Positions 1 through 5,670 of a stretch of DNA of 12,763 bases are shown here, one piece after another. The notes below the pieces were generated by a model. The model was not told the origin of the DNA, did no database searches, and saw only the letters and a program-made list of their open reading frames with translations. This DNA comes from CAYLLN01 sp036496265 (GTDB lineage: Bacteria; Planctomycetota; Planctomycetia; Pirellulales; Pirellulaceae), in assembly GCA_036496265.1 (NCBI GenBank), contig DASXLL010000219.1, positions 1-12,763 of the forward strand. Reading direction: 5' to 3'. The position numbers were made by a program, and so were the translations under genes. Each line of letters begins with the position of its first letter. Within the stretch, counting starts at the first letter, position 1.

Positions 1-290
1 TCGCCGACGGTGGTTCCAGAGCCCATGAATGGATCAAAAACCACTTGATCGTTCAGGTCGTGCTTTCGATAGAACTCGCCCTGGAGATCAGAATGTTCGG
101 GAAGAGCACAGCCCAGCAATACGCCTCGGAAAACCGAGCCAAGGCGCTTGGCCCACCATTTATGAACGTGGTAGATGGGGCGGTGAACCTCCTTCCGCCA
201 ACTCTCGCGTTCGGCGAGACGGGAAAGGAACTCGAAGGGAAACTCATCGGTTTCAATCAGTCGGCGCGGACGGGTCAGCATCTTCGGCAT
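1..290 (-). CDS. Site-specific DNA methyltransferase, N-terminal part (runs off the left edge)
   Basis: The minus strand read from the ATG at 290-288 stays open to base 1, giving 96 codons of a larger protein. Residues 86-94 read DPFMGSGTT, the S-adenosylmethionine-binding motif I of N6-adenine/N4-cytosine DNA methyltransferases, here close to the N-terminus. Ahead of it is a basic aromatic stretch (IYHVHKWWAKR, about residues 39-49) of the kind found in front of motif I in DUF1156-like methyltransferases. The catalytic (D/N/S)PP(Y/F) motif is not in the window. The start lies inside the 3' end of the restriction endonuclease gene, overlapping it by 38 bases in another frame, so the two are probably co-transcribed and translationally coupled. 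The inferred role is to methylate and protect the site cut by the neighbouring nuclease. The amino-methyltransferase class is well supported; the target sequence cannot be told, and a second in-frame ATG at 281 is possible. Confidence 0.85.
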   Translation of the reverse strand, partial: MPKMLTRPRRLIETDEFPFEFLSRLAERESWRKEVHRPIYHVHKWWAKRLGSVFRGVLLGCALPEHSDLQGEFYRKHDLNDQVVFDPFMGSGTTVG

Positions 291-1074
291 CGTGTTCAAG
301 CGCTTCGGCAACCACTTTCGGACTTCTCAGCGACACGGTATCAGTAGGCGATCCACTAAGTCGCCAGGCGCTGAATTTGTGCTCGCGCCCCGCTCCTGGG
401 TTTGCGATTGTAGCAGGTTTAAGCTCATTGGTTTTCAGATCGAAGCTGTAGCCGACAATCAAATCGGCTGCCTCGCGACGGCATAAGTCACCAACGCGCA
501 CAAAGTCTGGGCCGGGGACGGTCGCTTCAGGAAGAATTAAGGTCTGCTGGTGCGCTACTCCTTCCACAAGACGGAACGGGGTAGGCACAACGTACATCTT
601 CCTATCACGAATCAGAATATCGCCATAACTCCCAAACCCTTTGACGCTCTTGTTCTCGTGCAAGTATTCGTGATCTGCATTGAGGAAATCTCCATGGCAG
701 AGCACAAGATCGAGGACCGGATACGCGTTGCCGTCGGGTTTCTTTGGGTAGCGGCCGAAGACGTAATAAATCGTGCGGCCATTGTGGAGTCCGGTAGGCA
801 CCTGACTATTGCTGTCAAAGCTCGCGTCGCGGCCAGGATACGCCAAACCCTTCAATTCGTACCCGTCGGTCGCCGCGACCATGCGGAAGTCGGGATAGCT
901 ATTTCGTCCACCAATTTCGAATTTCTGCCCCAACTCCTTGAGTCGTGCCCTGAACCAGTTCTGAAAATGATATTCCTTGTCGGTAGCACTCACACGACGA
1001 ATCAGCACTCCGTTGCGAATTGAGGTCACGCACTGAGAAAACACTTGGATTGCTGTCATGCTGGTTCCAGGCAT
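253..1074 (-). CDS. Type II restriction endonuclease, PD-(D/E)XK fold
   Basis: This 273-residue protein carries the nuclease signature PD-X10-ELK: P61-D62 followed by E73 and K75, within SYPDFRMVAATDGYELKG. The lysine and acidic residues would coordinate Mg2+ and cleave DNA. The N-terminal segment (VSATDKEYHFQNWF, about residues 28-41) and the region around FYGSYGDIL-like residues 135-145 (seen here as GFGSYGDILIRDRKMYV) look like a compact single-domain enzyme of normal type II length. The methyltransferase gene overlaps its 3' end, which makes a restriction-modification pair the natural reading. The start is uncertain: ATG at 1074 gives MPGTSM, while ATG at 1059 has a GGA seven bases upstream and is at least as good. 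I see no frameshift or missing catalytic residue, so the enzyme appears intact. The recognition sequence is unknown. Confidence in nuclease function rests on the motif and the neighbour. Confidence 0.8.
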   Translation of the reverse strand: MPGTSMTAIQVFSQCVTSIRNGVLIRRVSATDKEYHFQNWFRARLKELGQKFEIGGRNSYPDFRMVAATDGYELKGLAYPGRDASFDSNSQVPTGLHNGRTIYYVFGRYPKKPDGNAYPVLDLVLCHGDFLNADHEYLHENKSVKGFGSYGDILIRDRKMYVVPTPFRLVEGVAHQQTLILPEATVPGPDFVRVGDLCRREAADLIVGYSFDLKTNELKPATIANPGAGREHKFSAWRLSGSPTDTVSLRSPKVVAEALEHDAEDADPSAPTD

Positions 1075-1156
1075 TGGTTATGTCGCGATGACAGCGGATT
1101 CGTGTACGGAGTCGCAAAAAATAAGCGAGTTCGGCCGCTGACGTCGGCGGTATTGG

Positions 1157-1252
1157 TTCCGCTTCGCCGCTTACGGCTGGATTCGCCAGCGTGGCCTTTG
1201 CGTCTGCGCCAAAACGGGCAATAGCCTTCTTTAAATCGAGTGCTCCAGGCAA
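1157..1252 (-). pseudogene. Possible 5' remnant of a lost restriction-modification-type gene
   Basis: A TTG codon at 1252-1250 has an AAGGA seven bases upstream and starts a reading frame of about 32 residues that looks coding: LDLKKAIARFGADAKATL, then ANPAVSGEAE. From memory, this resembles the usual N-terminus of large DNA methylase/nuclease proteins, where the text normally continues as GEPEDQLR. Here the resemblance stops at about 1157, and the frame then runs on out of phase across the endonuclease start to a stop at 899. The simplest inference is that a deletion or frameshift left only the 5' end of an older gene, and that its promoter now serves the endonuclease. A short leader peptide is the alternative. 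Low confidence. Confidence 0.3.
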
Positions 1253-1322
1253 AATGAGTTCCTTCTATGCCGATCGCGAAAATCCATTCGCAAATCCATT
1301 TGACGGAAGCCAAGTGCTGCGA

Positions 1323-1352
1323 ATCATAGCAAAAATCTGCGTCAATCGTGAA
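1323..1352 (-). promoter_or_regulatory. Extended -10 promoter candidate for the restriction-modification locus
   Basis: On the minus strand, TTCACG (1352-1347) and TATGAT (1328-1323) are separated by 18 bases, and the -10 hexamer is preceded by TGC, giving an extended -10 element (TGCTATGAT). Transcription would begin near 1316, ahead of the TTG-started remnant frame and the endonuclease. The -10 is good and the -35 is weak. No operator or controller-protein gene is visible nearby. Confidence 0.4.
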
Positions 1353-1475
1353 CGATATTTCAGCGGGATGGCTCAGATTGCCTCGTCAACTCAGGGCCTG
1401 AAAGAGCCACCAGCCAATCGCTCGCCTTGACGCGCGGTCTCAGCCTAAAAGCACATTGCTATATGAATACCCTTT

Positions 1476-1526
1476 GACGCCGCCTAACAACACGCTGCCC
1501 ACGGCTCCCTGGCTGTCTTCCGTTCA
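1476..1526 (+). repeat. attC-like half-site, copy A of a direct repeat
   Basis: This stretch matches 2172-2222 over about 51 bases: the first 29 are identical, and most of the remainder matches. It contains GCCTAACAACACGCTGCC, where GCCTAAC fits the integron attC core RYYYAAC and the following bases resemble the left half of environmental attC sites. No partner core GTTRRRY occurs at a suitable distance downstream, so it is not a complete attC site. In one frame it encodes FDAA followed by a stop, like the end of the VOC gene (LDAA, stop), which suggests a remnant of an earlier related cassette. Confidence 0.6.
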
Positions 1527-1790
1527 AAAATCCGTGTCATCCGCAATACAAACGTTCCAATTCTTTGCGGCCTGCGCAAATTCTGGGGAGCGAAAACCGC
1601 GGATTACGCTGATGACATGGATAAAATATCCGCGCTCTCCGCGCCATCAGCGGTTAATTCCCTTGTTTGGTTCCGGCTCAGCCGGGCTGTGTTTCATCTG
1701 TGGCTTCTACCTCTTGCCTTTGGTTGCGGCCGCAAGGCCGCGCTATGCTCCTCTCCGTCCTCTGCGGTAATCCTGCCCGATCCCCCTATG
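1527..1790. other. Intergenic stretch with degenerate repeat text and a GCAA hairpin
   Basis: No gene is convincing here. The plus strand contains recurring words such as CCGTGTCATCCGC, ATCCGCGCTCTCCGCG and CATCTGTGGCTTC, related to the degenerate repeats seen again at 2255-2326. A perfect hairpin, GCGGCC-GCAA-GGCCGC, occupies 1726-1741. The last 36 bases form a longer repeat described separately. There is no ribosome-binding site ahead of the VOC start at 1791. The longer in-phase extension of the VOC frame upstream to 1617 is in this repeat text and is unlikely to be translated. Confidence 0.5.
1751..1786 (+). repeat. Degenerate intergenic repeat, copy 1
   Basis: The 18-base word CTCTCCGTCCTCTGCGGT occurs here and at 2291-2308 without change. 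The following bases (roughly TCCTGCCC then GATCCCC) are also conserved apart from one indel. The pair brackets the VOC gene together with the attC-like half-sites. On the other strand the word is a variant of the CGCAGAGGACG-type tandem text that I recall from intergenic regions of many environmental bacteria. Confidence 0.6.
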
Positions 1791-2183
1791 AATTCAGAAA
1801 AACCAGCATTCAAAGCCGCGTTTCCGTATCAAGACAATGTTTTGGCACTACCCGTCACCGACCTGGACAGGGCCTCTGACTGGTACTGTAAACACTTCGG
1901 AATGACCGAGAGCGAACGTCATGCTCAGCCTGTCCCAACCGTGATCCTGCAGCGAGACGCAGCGCAGATTGGATTTGCAATCAATGGCGGCGACGCCTCT
2001 CAGGACGGCGCAGCAATCCTTGTCTCGAACATTCAAGGACTCAAAGACGAATTTGAGTTGACTGGAGTGCGGGTTAGCAATTGGCGCATCGATGAACGAG
2101 ACGGTCAGAAGCTCCAAGTCTTCTTCGTCGTTGCACCCGACGGACTGTGTTACTATTTCCACGAACCCCTCGACGCCGCCTAA
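1791..2183 (+). CDS. VOC (glyoxalase/bleomycin-resistance fold) protein
   Basis: The ATG at 1791 gives a 130-residue protein, the normal size for one vicinal-oxygen-chelate module. Residues about 14-35 (NVLALPVTDLDRASDWYCKHFGM) form the usual beta-alpha opening, the centre holds strands such as QIGFAINGG, and the end (VAPDGLCYYFHEPLD) is the typical closing strand with DG and E. VOC proteins include glyoxalases, dioxygenases and drug-binding proteins. The substrate cannot be read here, and the metal-ligand set looks incomplete, so a binding role is possible. No Shine-Dalgarno sequence precedes the start. The TAA stop (2181-2183) is part of GCCTAAC in attC-like copy B, an arrangement typical of integron gene cassettes, and copy A lies upstream. 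The gene may therefore be a captured cassette. It stands alone, flanked by repeat-rich DNA on both sides. Confidence 0.8.
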   Translation, partial: NSEKPAFKAAFPYQDNVLALPVTDLDRASDWYCKHFGMTESERHAQPVPTVILQRDAAQIGFAINGGDASQDGAAILVSNIQGLKDEFELTGVRVSNWRIDERDGQKLQVFFVVAPDGLCYYFHEPLDAA

Positions 2184-2222
2184 CAACACGCTGCCCACGG
2201 ACCCGCGGCTGTCTTCTATTCA
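2172..2222 (+). repeat. attC-like half-site, copy B, overlapping the VOC stop codon
   Basis: This is the second copy of the element at 1476-1526, in the same orientation. It covers the last codons and stop of the VOC gene and contains GCCTAACAACACGCTGCC. Downstream bases (GGCTGTCTTC, then TTCAA) are shared with copy A, so both copies appear truncated at the same place. No GTTRRRY core is found in the next 150 bases. It is probably a decayed recombination site or another mobile-type repeat with a similar core. Confidence 0.6.
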
Positions 2223-2290
2223 ACCGCCCCGCCACCTACCCTCCCACGCTCTTTTCGTGTCATTCGTGGTTCTCCATCTCCTCTGCGTCC

Positions 2291-2326
2291 CTCTCCGTCC
2301 TCTGCGGTGACCCCTGCCCAATCCCC
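2291..2326 (+). repeat. Degenerate intergenic repeat, copy 2
   Basis: This is the counterpart of 1751-1786, sharing CTCTCCGTCCTCTGCGGT exactly and the following CCTGCCC/ATCCCC words. Directly upstream (2256-2290) is related text, CGTGTCATTCGTGGTTC and CCTCTGCGTCC, so the area reads as degenerate tandem repeats with a period of about 10-12 bases. No coding function is seen. Confidence 0.6.
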
Positions 2327-2341
2327 GGACCCTGACGCCGA

Positions 2342-2362
2342 CTTTGAACTTTGAACCTTGAA
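2342..2362 (+). repeat. Heptamer array, three copies of CYTTGAA
   Basis: Three consecutive seven-base units read CTTTGAA, CTTTGAA and CCTTGAA. The array ends eight bases before the sigma-54-like site at 2371. A seven-base period does not keep a reading frame, consistent with its intergenic position. Slippage is the likely origin. Confidence 0.75.
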
Positions 2363-2370
2363 CTATTTTC

Positions 2371-2386
2371 TGGCATGCGACTTGCA
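2371..2386 (+). promoter_or_regulatory. Sigma-54 (-24/-12) promoter match
   Basis: TGGCATGCGACTTGCA matches the RpoN consensus TGGCACG-N4-TTGCW at all but one position, with GG (2372-2373) and GC (2384-2385) correctly spaced. The start of transcription would fall near 2397. Nothing on the plus strand downstream looks like a normal gene: an ORF from 2388 to 2519 (43 codons) begins before the predicted start, and the next ATG (2396) gives only 13 codons. The site could drive a small RNA ending at the hairpin at 2526-2546, or be a chance match. No activator-binding sites were identified. Confidence 0.45.
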
Positions 2387-2858
2387 CATGTACAAATGTT
2401 ACAAAACGCCTGCCATCTTGGCACACGGACTCTTTGACAAATTGGTCGTCTGCCCAAGCAGCCGAAGCTGCCACTCCAGCCGCGGCTTTCATCGCTCGCC
2501 CGCTTTGAATCGAACGTGACAACCACTAACATTTTTTTGATGTTAGCGCTTCGCCTTGAATGCTACTCGCCACAACTCAGCATCAGCCGCCAACTTCCAC
2601 CAAAACGCTAACATGCCCCACCAAAAAAACACCTGCCAAATGTTAGCGCTCTGATCTCGGGCAACTAGCCCCTGACCCCTGTGACCGACTTACGACGATC
2701 GGCCTCGCTCAAGTTGAGCGCACGACCAATTCACGCGAAAACTCGAAACGCCCTCCTCCCAACAACTTACAACCGGCGCCAAAACCCGCCGTAATGAAAA
2801 AACTTCCAACTTTAGCGCGTGCAAAAGTCGTAACTCCTCAAGCCTCAAGCCTCAAGCC
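2387..2858. other. Gene-free intergenic region
   Basis: No reading frame on either strand here looks like a protein gene. The content is a short inverted repeat TGCCA-TCT-TGGCA (2411-2423), the CTAACAT/ATGTTAG cluster (2526-2648), a 15-base palindrome CGCTCAAGTTGAGCG (2706-2720) and the CCTCAAG array next to the end of the beta-propeller gene. No clear U-tailed terminator for that gene, which ends at 2859 on the minus strand, was found. Confidence 0.5.
2526..2648. repeat. Cluster of CTAACAT/ATGTTAG inverted repeats
   Basis: The seven-base word CTAACAT occurs at 2526-2532 and 2608-2614, and its complement ATGTTAG at 2540-2546 and 2640-2646. The first pair makes a hairpin with a TTTTTTG loop. 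The second pair extends to nine bases (CGCTAACAT, 2606-2614; ATGTTAGCG, 2640-2648) around a 25-base loop. ATGTTAGCGCT itself is directly repeated at 2540 and 2640. This could be a pair of protein-binding sites, a structured RNA, or ends of a decayed element. Confidence 0.5.
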
Positions 2859-2861
2859 TCA
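2836..2861 (+). repeat. CCTCAAG heptamer array reaching into the beta-propeller stop codon
   Basis: Three perfect CCTCAAG units (2836-2856) plus five bases of a fourth. The last partial unit supplies the TGA stop codon (minus strand 2861-2859) of the beta-propeller gene, so copy-number change would occur immediately 3' of the coding region. Confidence 0.8.
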
Positions 2862-4208
2862 CCCCCGCACGTCATAACACATCAGGTGGTCCTGATCGCG
2901 AAGATACATCCGGCCGTTCAAGATGACGGGGTGCGACCAGCAGGGGTTGCTGATGTGCGGCGGCTTGAAGGAGCCGTGGAGGTGGTAGCCGTCGGGGGTG
3001 GCTTCGATGAGGGCGACTTCGCCGCTTTGATAGCGGAAGACGAGTTGGCCGTCGGCATAGGCGATGGCGGCTGAGCCGTTGCCGGGGCCGCGTTGGTCGC
3101 CGCCCCAGACGATATTGCCGGTCAGCATCTCGATGCAGATCGGGAAGCCCTGGCCGTGCTTGCTGCCAAAATAGACGTAACCGTCCTTGAGAATCATCTG
3201 GCCGTGATGATTTTGGGCCTTGTCTGGCGGAATGAAGTACTGCTCCTGGCACTCGATCCCGTCGCCCTTTTTCACGAGCTTCACCAGGGCCGCGCCTGTG
3301 CCATAGCCGGTCGAGCAGAAGACGTAGTCGCCGCTTACCAGCGGCGTCGGAATATTCGCCGTGCGGTTAGCAATTTGGTTGTAGCTCCACAAAAACTTGC
3401 CGTCGCTGGCGCGGATACCAACGAGGCCTTTACCGACGAGTTGCACATACTGCTTCACGCCGCAAGCATTGGAAATCACGATCGACGAATAGCCAGCTTC
3501 CTGCTTGCCGCTGGCGCCAATGTCCGTCGGATAAGTCGTCCGCCAGATTTCCTTGCCCGTGTTCTTGTTAAGGGCGACCATCATGGCCTGCTGGCCGCCG
3601 GGCGTACAAACGACGCGGTCGCCATCGACCAGCGGCGACTCCGAAAAGCCCCAGTGCGGCGGCCGACCGCCGTATTCACTGCTAAAATCGTGCGACCAGA
3701 GTTCCTTGCCGTCGCTCGTCCGCAGGCAGACGATTTTTCCCGGCGAAGCGACGACATACAGCCGGTCGCCATCGACAGTGGGCGTCGAACGGGAGCCGCC
3801 GTGGTCGAAATTCGGCACCGAGCTGGTAATCGGCTGCGTCCAAATAACTTTACCGTCAGCGGCGCTGGCACAAATCACTGCCTGCGCGTCAGCCGTATCG
3901 CCCGTCGTATAAATCCGGTCGCCGACGATCGACAAGCTAGCGTAGCCGCTGCCCATGCCGTCGCTGGTCCAAAGCAGCTTGGGCGGCTTGGCGTTCCAAT
4001 CCTTGATGAGTCCCGTGTCTGGAGAGATGCCGTCGCGGGCCGGCCCGCGCCACTGGGGCCAGTCCACGCCGTTCTTGGCGCCTCGAATTGGGGCATCTGC
4101 GCCGCTAGCACTTCCCTCAAAAAGAACAGCGAGCCCGCTGTCACTGCCGGCAGCAACAAAAAACAAGCCACTAAGGAGCAACGCGTATAGAATGGAAGCG
4201 CGGGACAT
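2859..4208 (-). CDS. Exported PQQ-type beta-propeller repeat protein
   Basis: From the ATG at 4208 this is a 449-residue protein with a signal peptide (MSRASILYALLLSGLFFVAAG). The mature part opens with DWPQWRGPARDGISPDTG, the standard start of planctomycete PQQ-like repeat proteins. About eight repeats follow, each with a D-x-(V/I)-Y strand and a DGK-x-(L/I)-W type motif (for example DGKVIW, DGKELW, TGKEIW, DGKFLW, TGNIVW), enough for one eight-bladed propeller. Such domains resemble BamB and quinoprotein dehydrogenases, but the substrate and any true cofactor binding are not evident. No catalytic residues can be named, so a scaffold or binding role in the periplasm or at the cell surface is the cautious reading. 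An in-frame ATG at 4301 would add 31 residues in front of the signal peptide and is less likely. The gene stands alone. A TATAAC at 4256-4251 is a weak -10 candidate. Confidence 0.88.
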   Translation of the reverse strand: MSRASILYALLLSGLFFVAAGSDSGLAVLFEGSASGADAPIRGAKNGVDWPQWRGPARDGISPDTGLIKDWNAKPPKLLWTSDGMGSGYASLSIVGDRIYTTGDTADAQAVICASAADGKVIWTQPITSSVPNFDHGGSRSTPTVDGDRLYVVASPGKIVCLRTSDGKELWSHDFSSEYGGRPPHWGFSESPLVDGDRVVCTPGGQQAMMVALNKNTGKEIWRTTYPTDIGASGKQEAGYSSIVISNACGVKQYVQLVGKGLVGIRASDGKFLWSYNQIANRTANIPTPLVSGDYVFCSTGYGTGAALVKLVKKGDGIECQEQYFIPPDKAQNHHGQMILKDGYVYFGSKHGQGFPICIEMLTGNIVWGGDQRGPGNGSAAIAYADGQLVFRYQSGEVALIEATPDGYHLHGSFKPPHISNPCWSHPVILNGRMYLRDQDHLMCYDVRG

Positions 4209-4436
4209 CTTTTGAGCGACTCCGTGAATCTCTGTTCCGCCAATAGGTGAGTTATAGCGACTGCGATTGGCGAGGCTGCAGCCGCAAAGAGGTACTTTCA
4301 CTTTACCGAGGCGTCAAAAATCGAACAAGTCGCGGAATTTGCCTGCGCGGAACATCCGGCCCGACACGAAGAGTCGGCACATGGCGGACGACAGCCAGGA
4401 GCGGCTTTAAGCAAACCGCCGGATTCGTTTCGCCAG

Positions 4437-4471
4437 TTAGACCGCAAGAACGGTCTCTTGCGACCGTCTAA
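4437..4471. other. Interrupted 13-bp hairpin
   Basis: TTAGAC (4437-4442) and CGCAAGA (4443-4449) pair with TCTTGCG (4456-4462) and GTCTAA (4466-4471), around a six-base ACGGTC loop, with a three-base ACC bulge between the two stem sections. There is no U tract after it on either strand, so it is not a typical terminator. Confidence 0.55.
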
Positions 4472-4613
4472 ACCGCGTGGTTCGGCACGACTGGACAAAG
4501 TTTCTAAAGTCGCTTGCCCTGCTAATACGAAACTAACCTTCGGAAGACGTGTGTTGTGCCAGTTGCTACGCGCAATTTTCACAGCACATGCCTTCAAGGG
4601 GGGAATCTGCTAG

Positions 4614-4667
4614 AGCGGCTCTTATCAGCCGCTGCCGAGCCTGCTAGCCGCTGGACCCACTGCGGCT
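4614..4667. other. Competing inverted repeats, AGCGGCT/AGCCGCT
   Basis: AGCGGCT (4614-4620) pairs with AGCCGCT (4627-4633) over a six-base loop, and AGCCGC (4646-4651) pairs with GCGGCT (4662-4667) over a ten-base loop. The same arms can also pair in other combinations, so alternative folds are possible. It lies about 420 bases upstream of the HTH-receiver gene. Confidence 0.4.
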
Positions 4668-5089
4668 GCGCTCTCTTGGCCAGCACCTTCCTCCCGCGTT
4701 CGCCGACGCCGAGTATCGGTGCTGGATGCAATCCGGCGAGGTGCACGGGACCGGCAGCCCTTGACAAGTTCGCTTGAAAAGTGGCTTGCCCGAATTCCGC
4801 GCTCTTCCGCCGCTAGCCGGATGCCCTAGCTGCCGATGTTGTTCGTATGGCGAGATTTTTCGCGAACGGATTCGCGGCGAATCGAACCAACAACCCAAGC
4901 ACAGGACGTTCAGCCCCGACGACAAAAGGTTTGTGCAGACAGGCCGACCCAGGACCCAAATGCCGGCAAGAAGGACCGCCGCCGGCCAGGCCCAAGAGCA
5001 CGAATCCCCGGGGACAAGCTTTCGTTTACGGCCTCCTCACCGTGGACGAAGCGGCAACGAAAACAAGAGAGCGAATTGGAGAGCCTGCG

Positions 5090-5662
5090 ATGAAGGTCTT
5101 CACTACTGGACAGGTCGCCAAGATCTGTAAAGTGGCCCCCCGCACGGTCAGCAAGTGGTTTGATTCCGGTCGCCTCAAGGGCTACCGCATTCCCGGCTCG
5201 CAGGACCGTCGCATTCCCCGCGAATACCTGATCAAGTTCCTGAAAGAACACGGGATGCCCCTTGGCGACCTCGAAGACGAGGCAATGGCCAAGGTGCTGA
5301 TCGTGGCTCAGGACCAAATCCTGATCGAAAACCTGCGGCGCGAGCTGCCGGTCGAACGTCAATTCAAAGTCGGCGTCGCAGCCAGCGGCTTCGAAGCCGG
5401 CATCCAAGCGGAAAGCTTCCATCCCGATTGCATCATCGTTGATTTTTCAATCGGCCGCGTGGAAGCTCTGCAAATCTGCCAGAACCTGCGGAAGAACGTG
5501 GATTTTGGCGAGACGATCCTGATCGCGCTGTTGCCGGACGACGGCAGCCCGCTATCGTTCGATCGTTCCGCCATCAACGAGACGTTCAAGAAGCCGTTCG
5601 ACGCCAAGCTCTTGGCCGAACGTCTCCGCACGCTCATCGGCAGCCGCAAGGAATTGGTCTAA
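5090..5662 (+). CDS. HTH (MerR/excisionase-type) DNA-binding protein fused to a degenerate receiver domain
   Basis: The ATG at 5090 has GGAGAG about seven bases upstream and gives 190 residues. Residues 4-52 (FTTGQVAKICKVAPRTVSKWFDSGRLKGYRIP..RRIPREYLIKFL) are a winged-helix HTH of the BldC/MerR/excisionase kind. Residues 68-185 resemble a response-regulator receiver: VLIVAQDQ for the acidic loop, D118 in CIIVD at the phospho-acceptor position, and K168 in FKKPF. The acidic pair is reduced to D75, and the switch Thr/Ser after strand 4 is hydrophobic (LIALLPDD), so ordinary phosphorylation may not operate. The order HTH-receiver is the reverse of most response regulators. No histidine kinase lies nearby. 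An in-frame extension to 4847 is low-complexity and has no proper start. It is probably a stand-alone regulator. The target genes are unknown. Confidence 0.85.
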   Translation: MKVFTTGQVAKICKVAPRTVSKWFDSGRLKGYRIPGSQDRRIPREYLIKFLKEHGMPLGDLEDEAMAKVLIVAQDQILIENLRRELPVERQFKVGVAASGFEAGIQAESFHPDCIIVDFSIGRVEALQICQNLRKNVDFGETILIALLPDDGSPLSFDRSAINETFKKPFDAKLLAERLRTLIGSRKELV

Positions 5663-5670
5663 CGACCGTA

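Larger units (their letters stand above)
4209..5089. other. Long intergenic region with several hairpins, no convincing gene
   Basis: Open frames here, including a 99-codon one on the minus strand (4298-4597), have composition and sequence unlike real proteins and no plausible start context. Structure is present instead: an interrupted hairpin at 4437-4471 and a set of AGCGGCT/AGCCGCT words at 4614-4667. A TTGACA at 4761-4766 is followed 17 bases later by a poor -10 (GCTTGC), a weak promoter candidate for the HTH-receiver gene. The region may include a long 5' leader of that gene. Confidence 0.45.

Noticed and set aside
899..1156. Continuation of the TTG-started frame (117 codons in total) as a full small gene
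   Set aside because: After about 32 residues the sequence loses coding character and overlaps the well-supported endonuclease in another phase.
1476..1640. A complete integron attC site
   Set aside because: The GCCTAAC core is present but no GTTRRRY core occurs within the normal attC length, and the expected extended inverted pairing is absent.
2256..2362. A CRISPR array
   Set aside because: The repeats are short, degenerate and without unique spacers of constant length; no cas genes are present.
2420..2434. A second sigma-54-like element starting TGGCACACGG
   Set aside because: The -24 half fits but there is no GC dinucleotide at the required -12 position.
2388..2519. A 43-codon plus-strand ORF next to the sigma-54-like promoter
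   Set aside because: Its ATG would lie upstream of the predicted transcription start at about 2397, and the product has no protein-like character.
3093..4190. A 365-codon open frame on the plus strand
   Set aside because: It is the complement of the PQQ-type beta-propeller gene, which has a signal peptide and clear repeats; the plus-strand protein has no recognisable domain and is a high-GC shadow.
4298..4597. A 99-codon open frame on the minus strand between the beta-propeller and regulator genes
   Set aside because: It has no ribosome-binding site, many isolated Cys/Arg/Ser residues typical of non-coding translation, and it spans a hairpin.
4847..5089. N-terminal extension of the HTH-receiver protein to an upstream ATG
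   Set aside because: The extension is low-complexity, and the ATG at 5090 has a good GGAGAG site and begins exactly at the conserved HTH.
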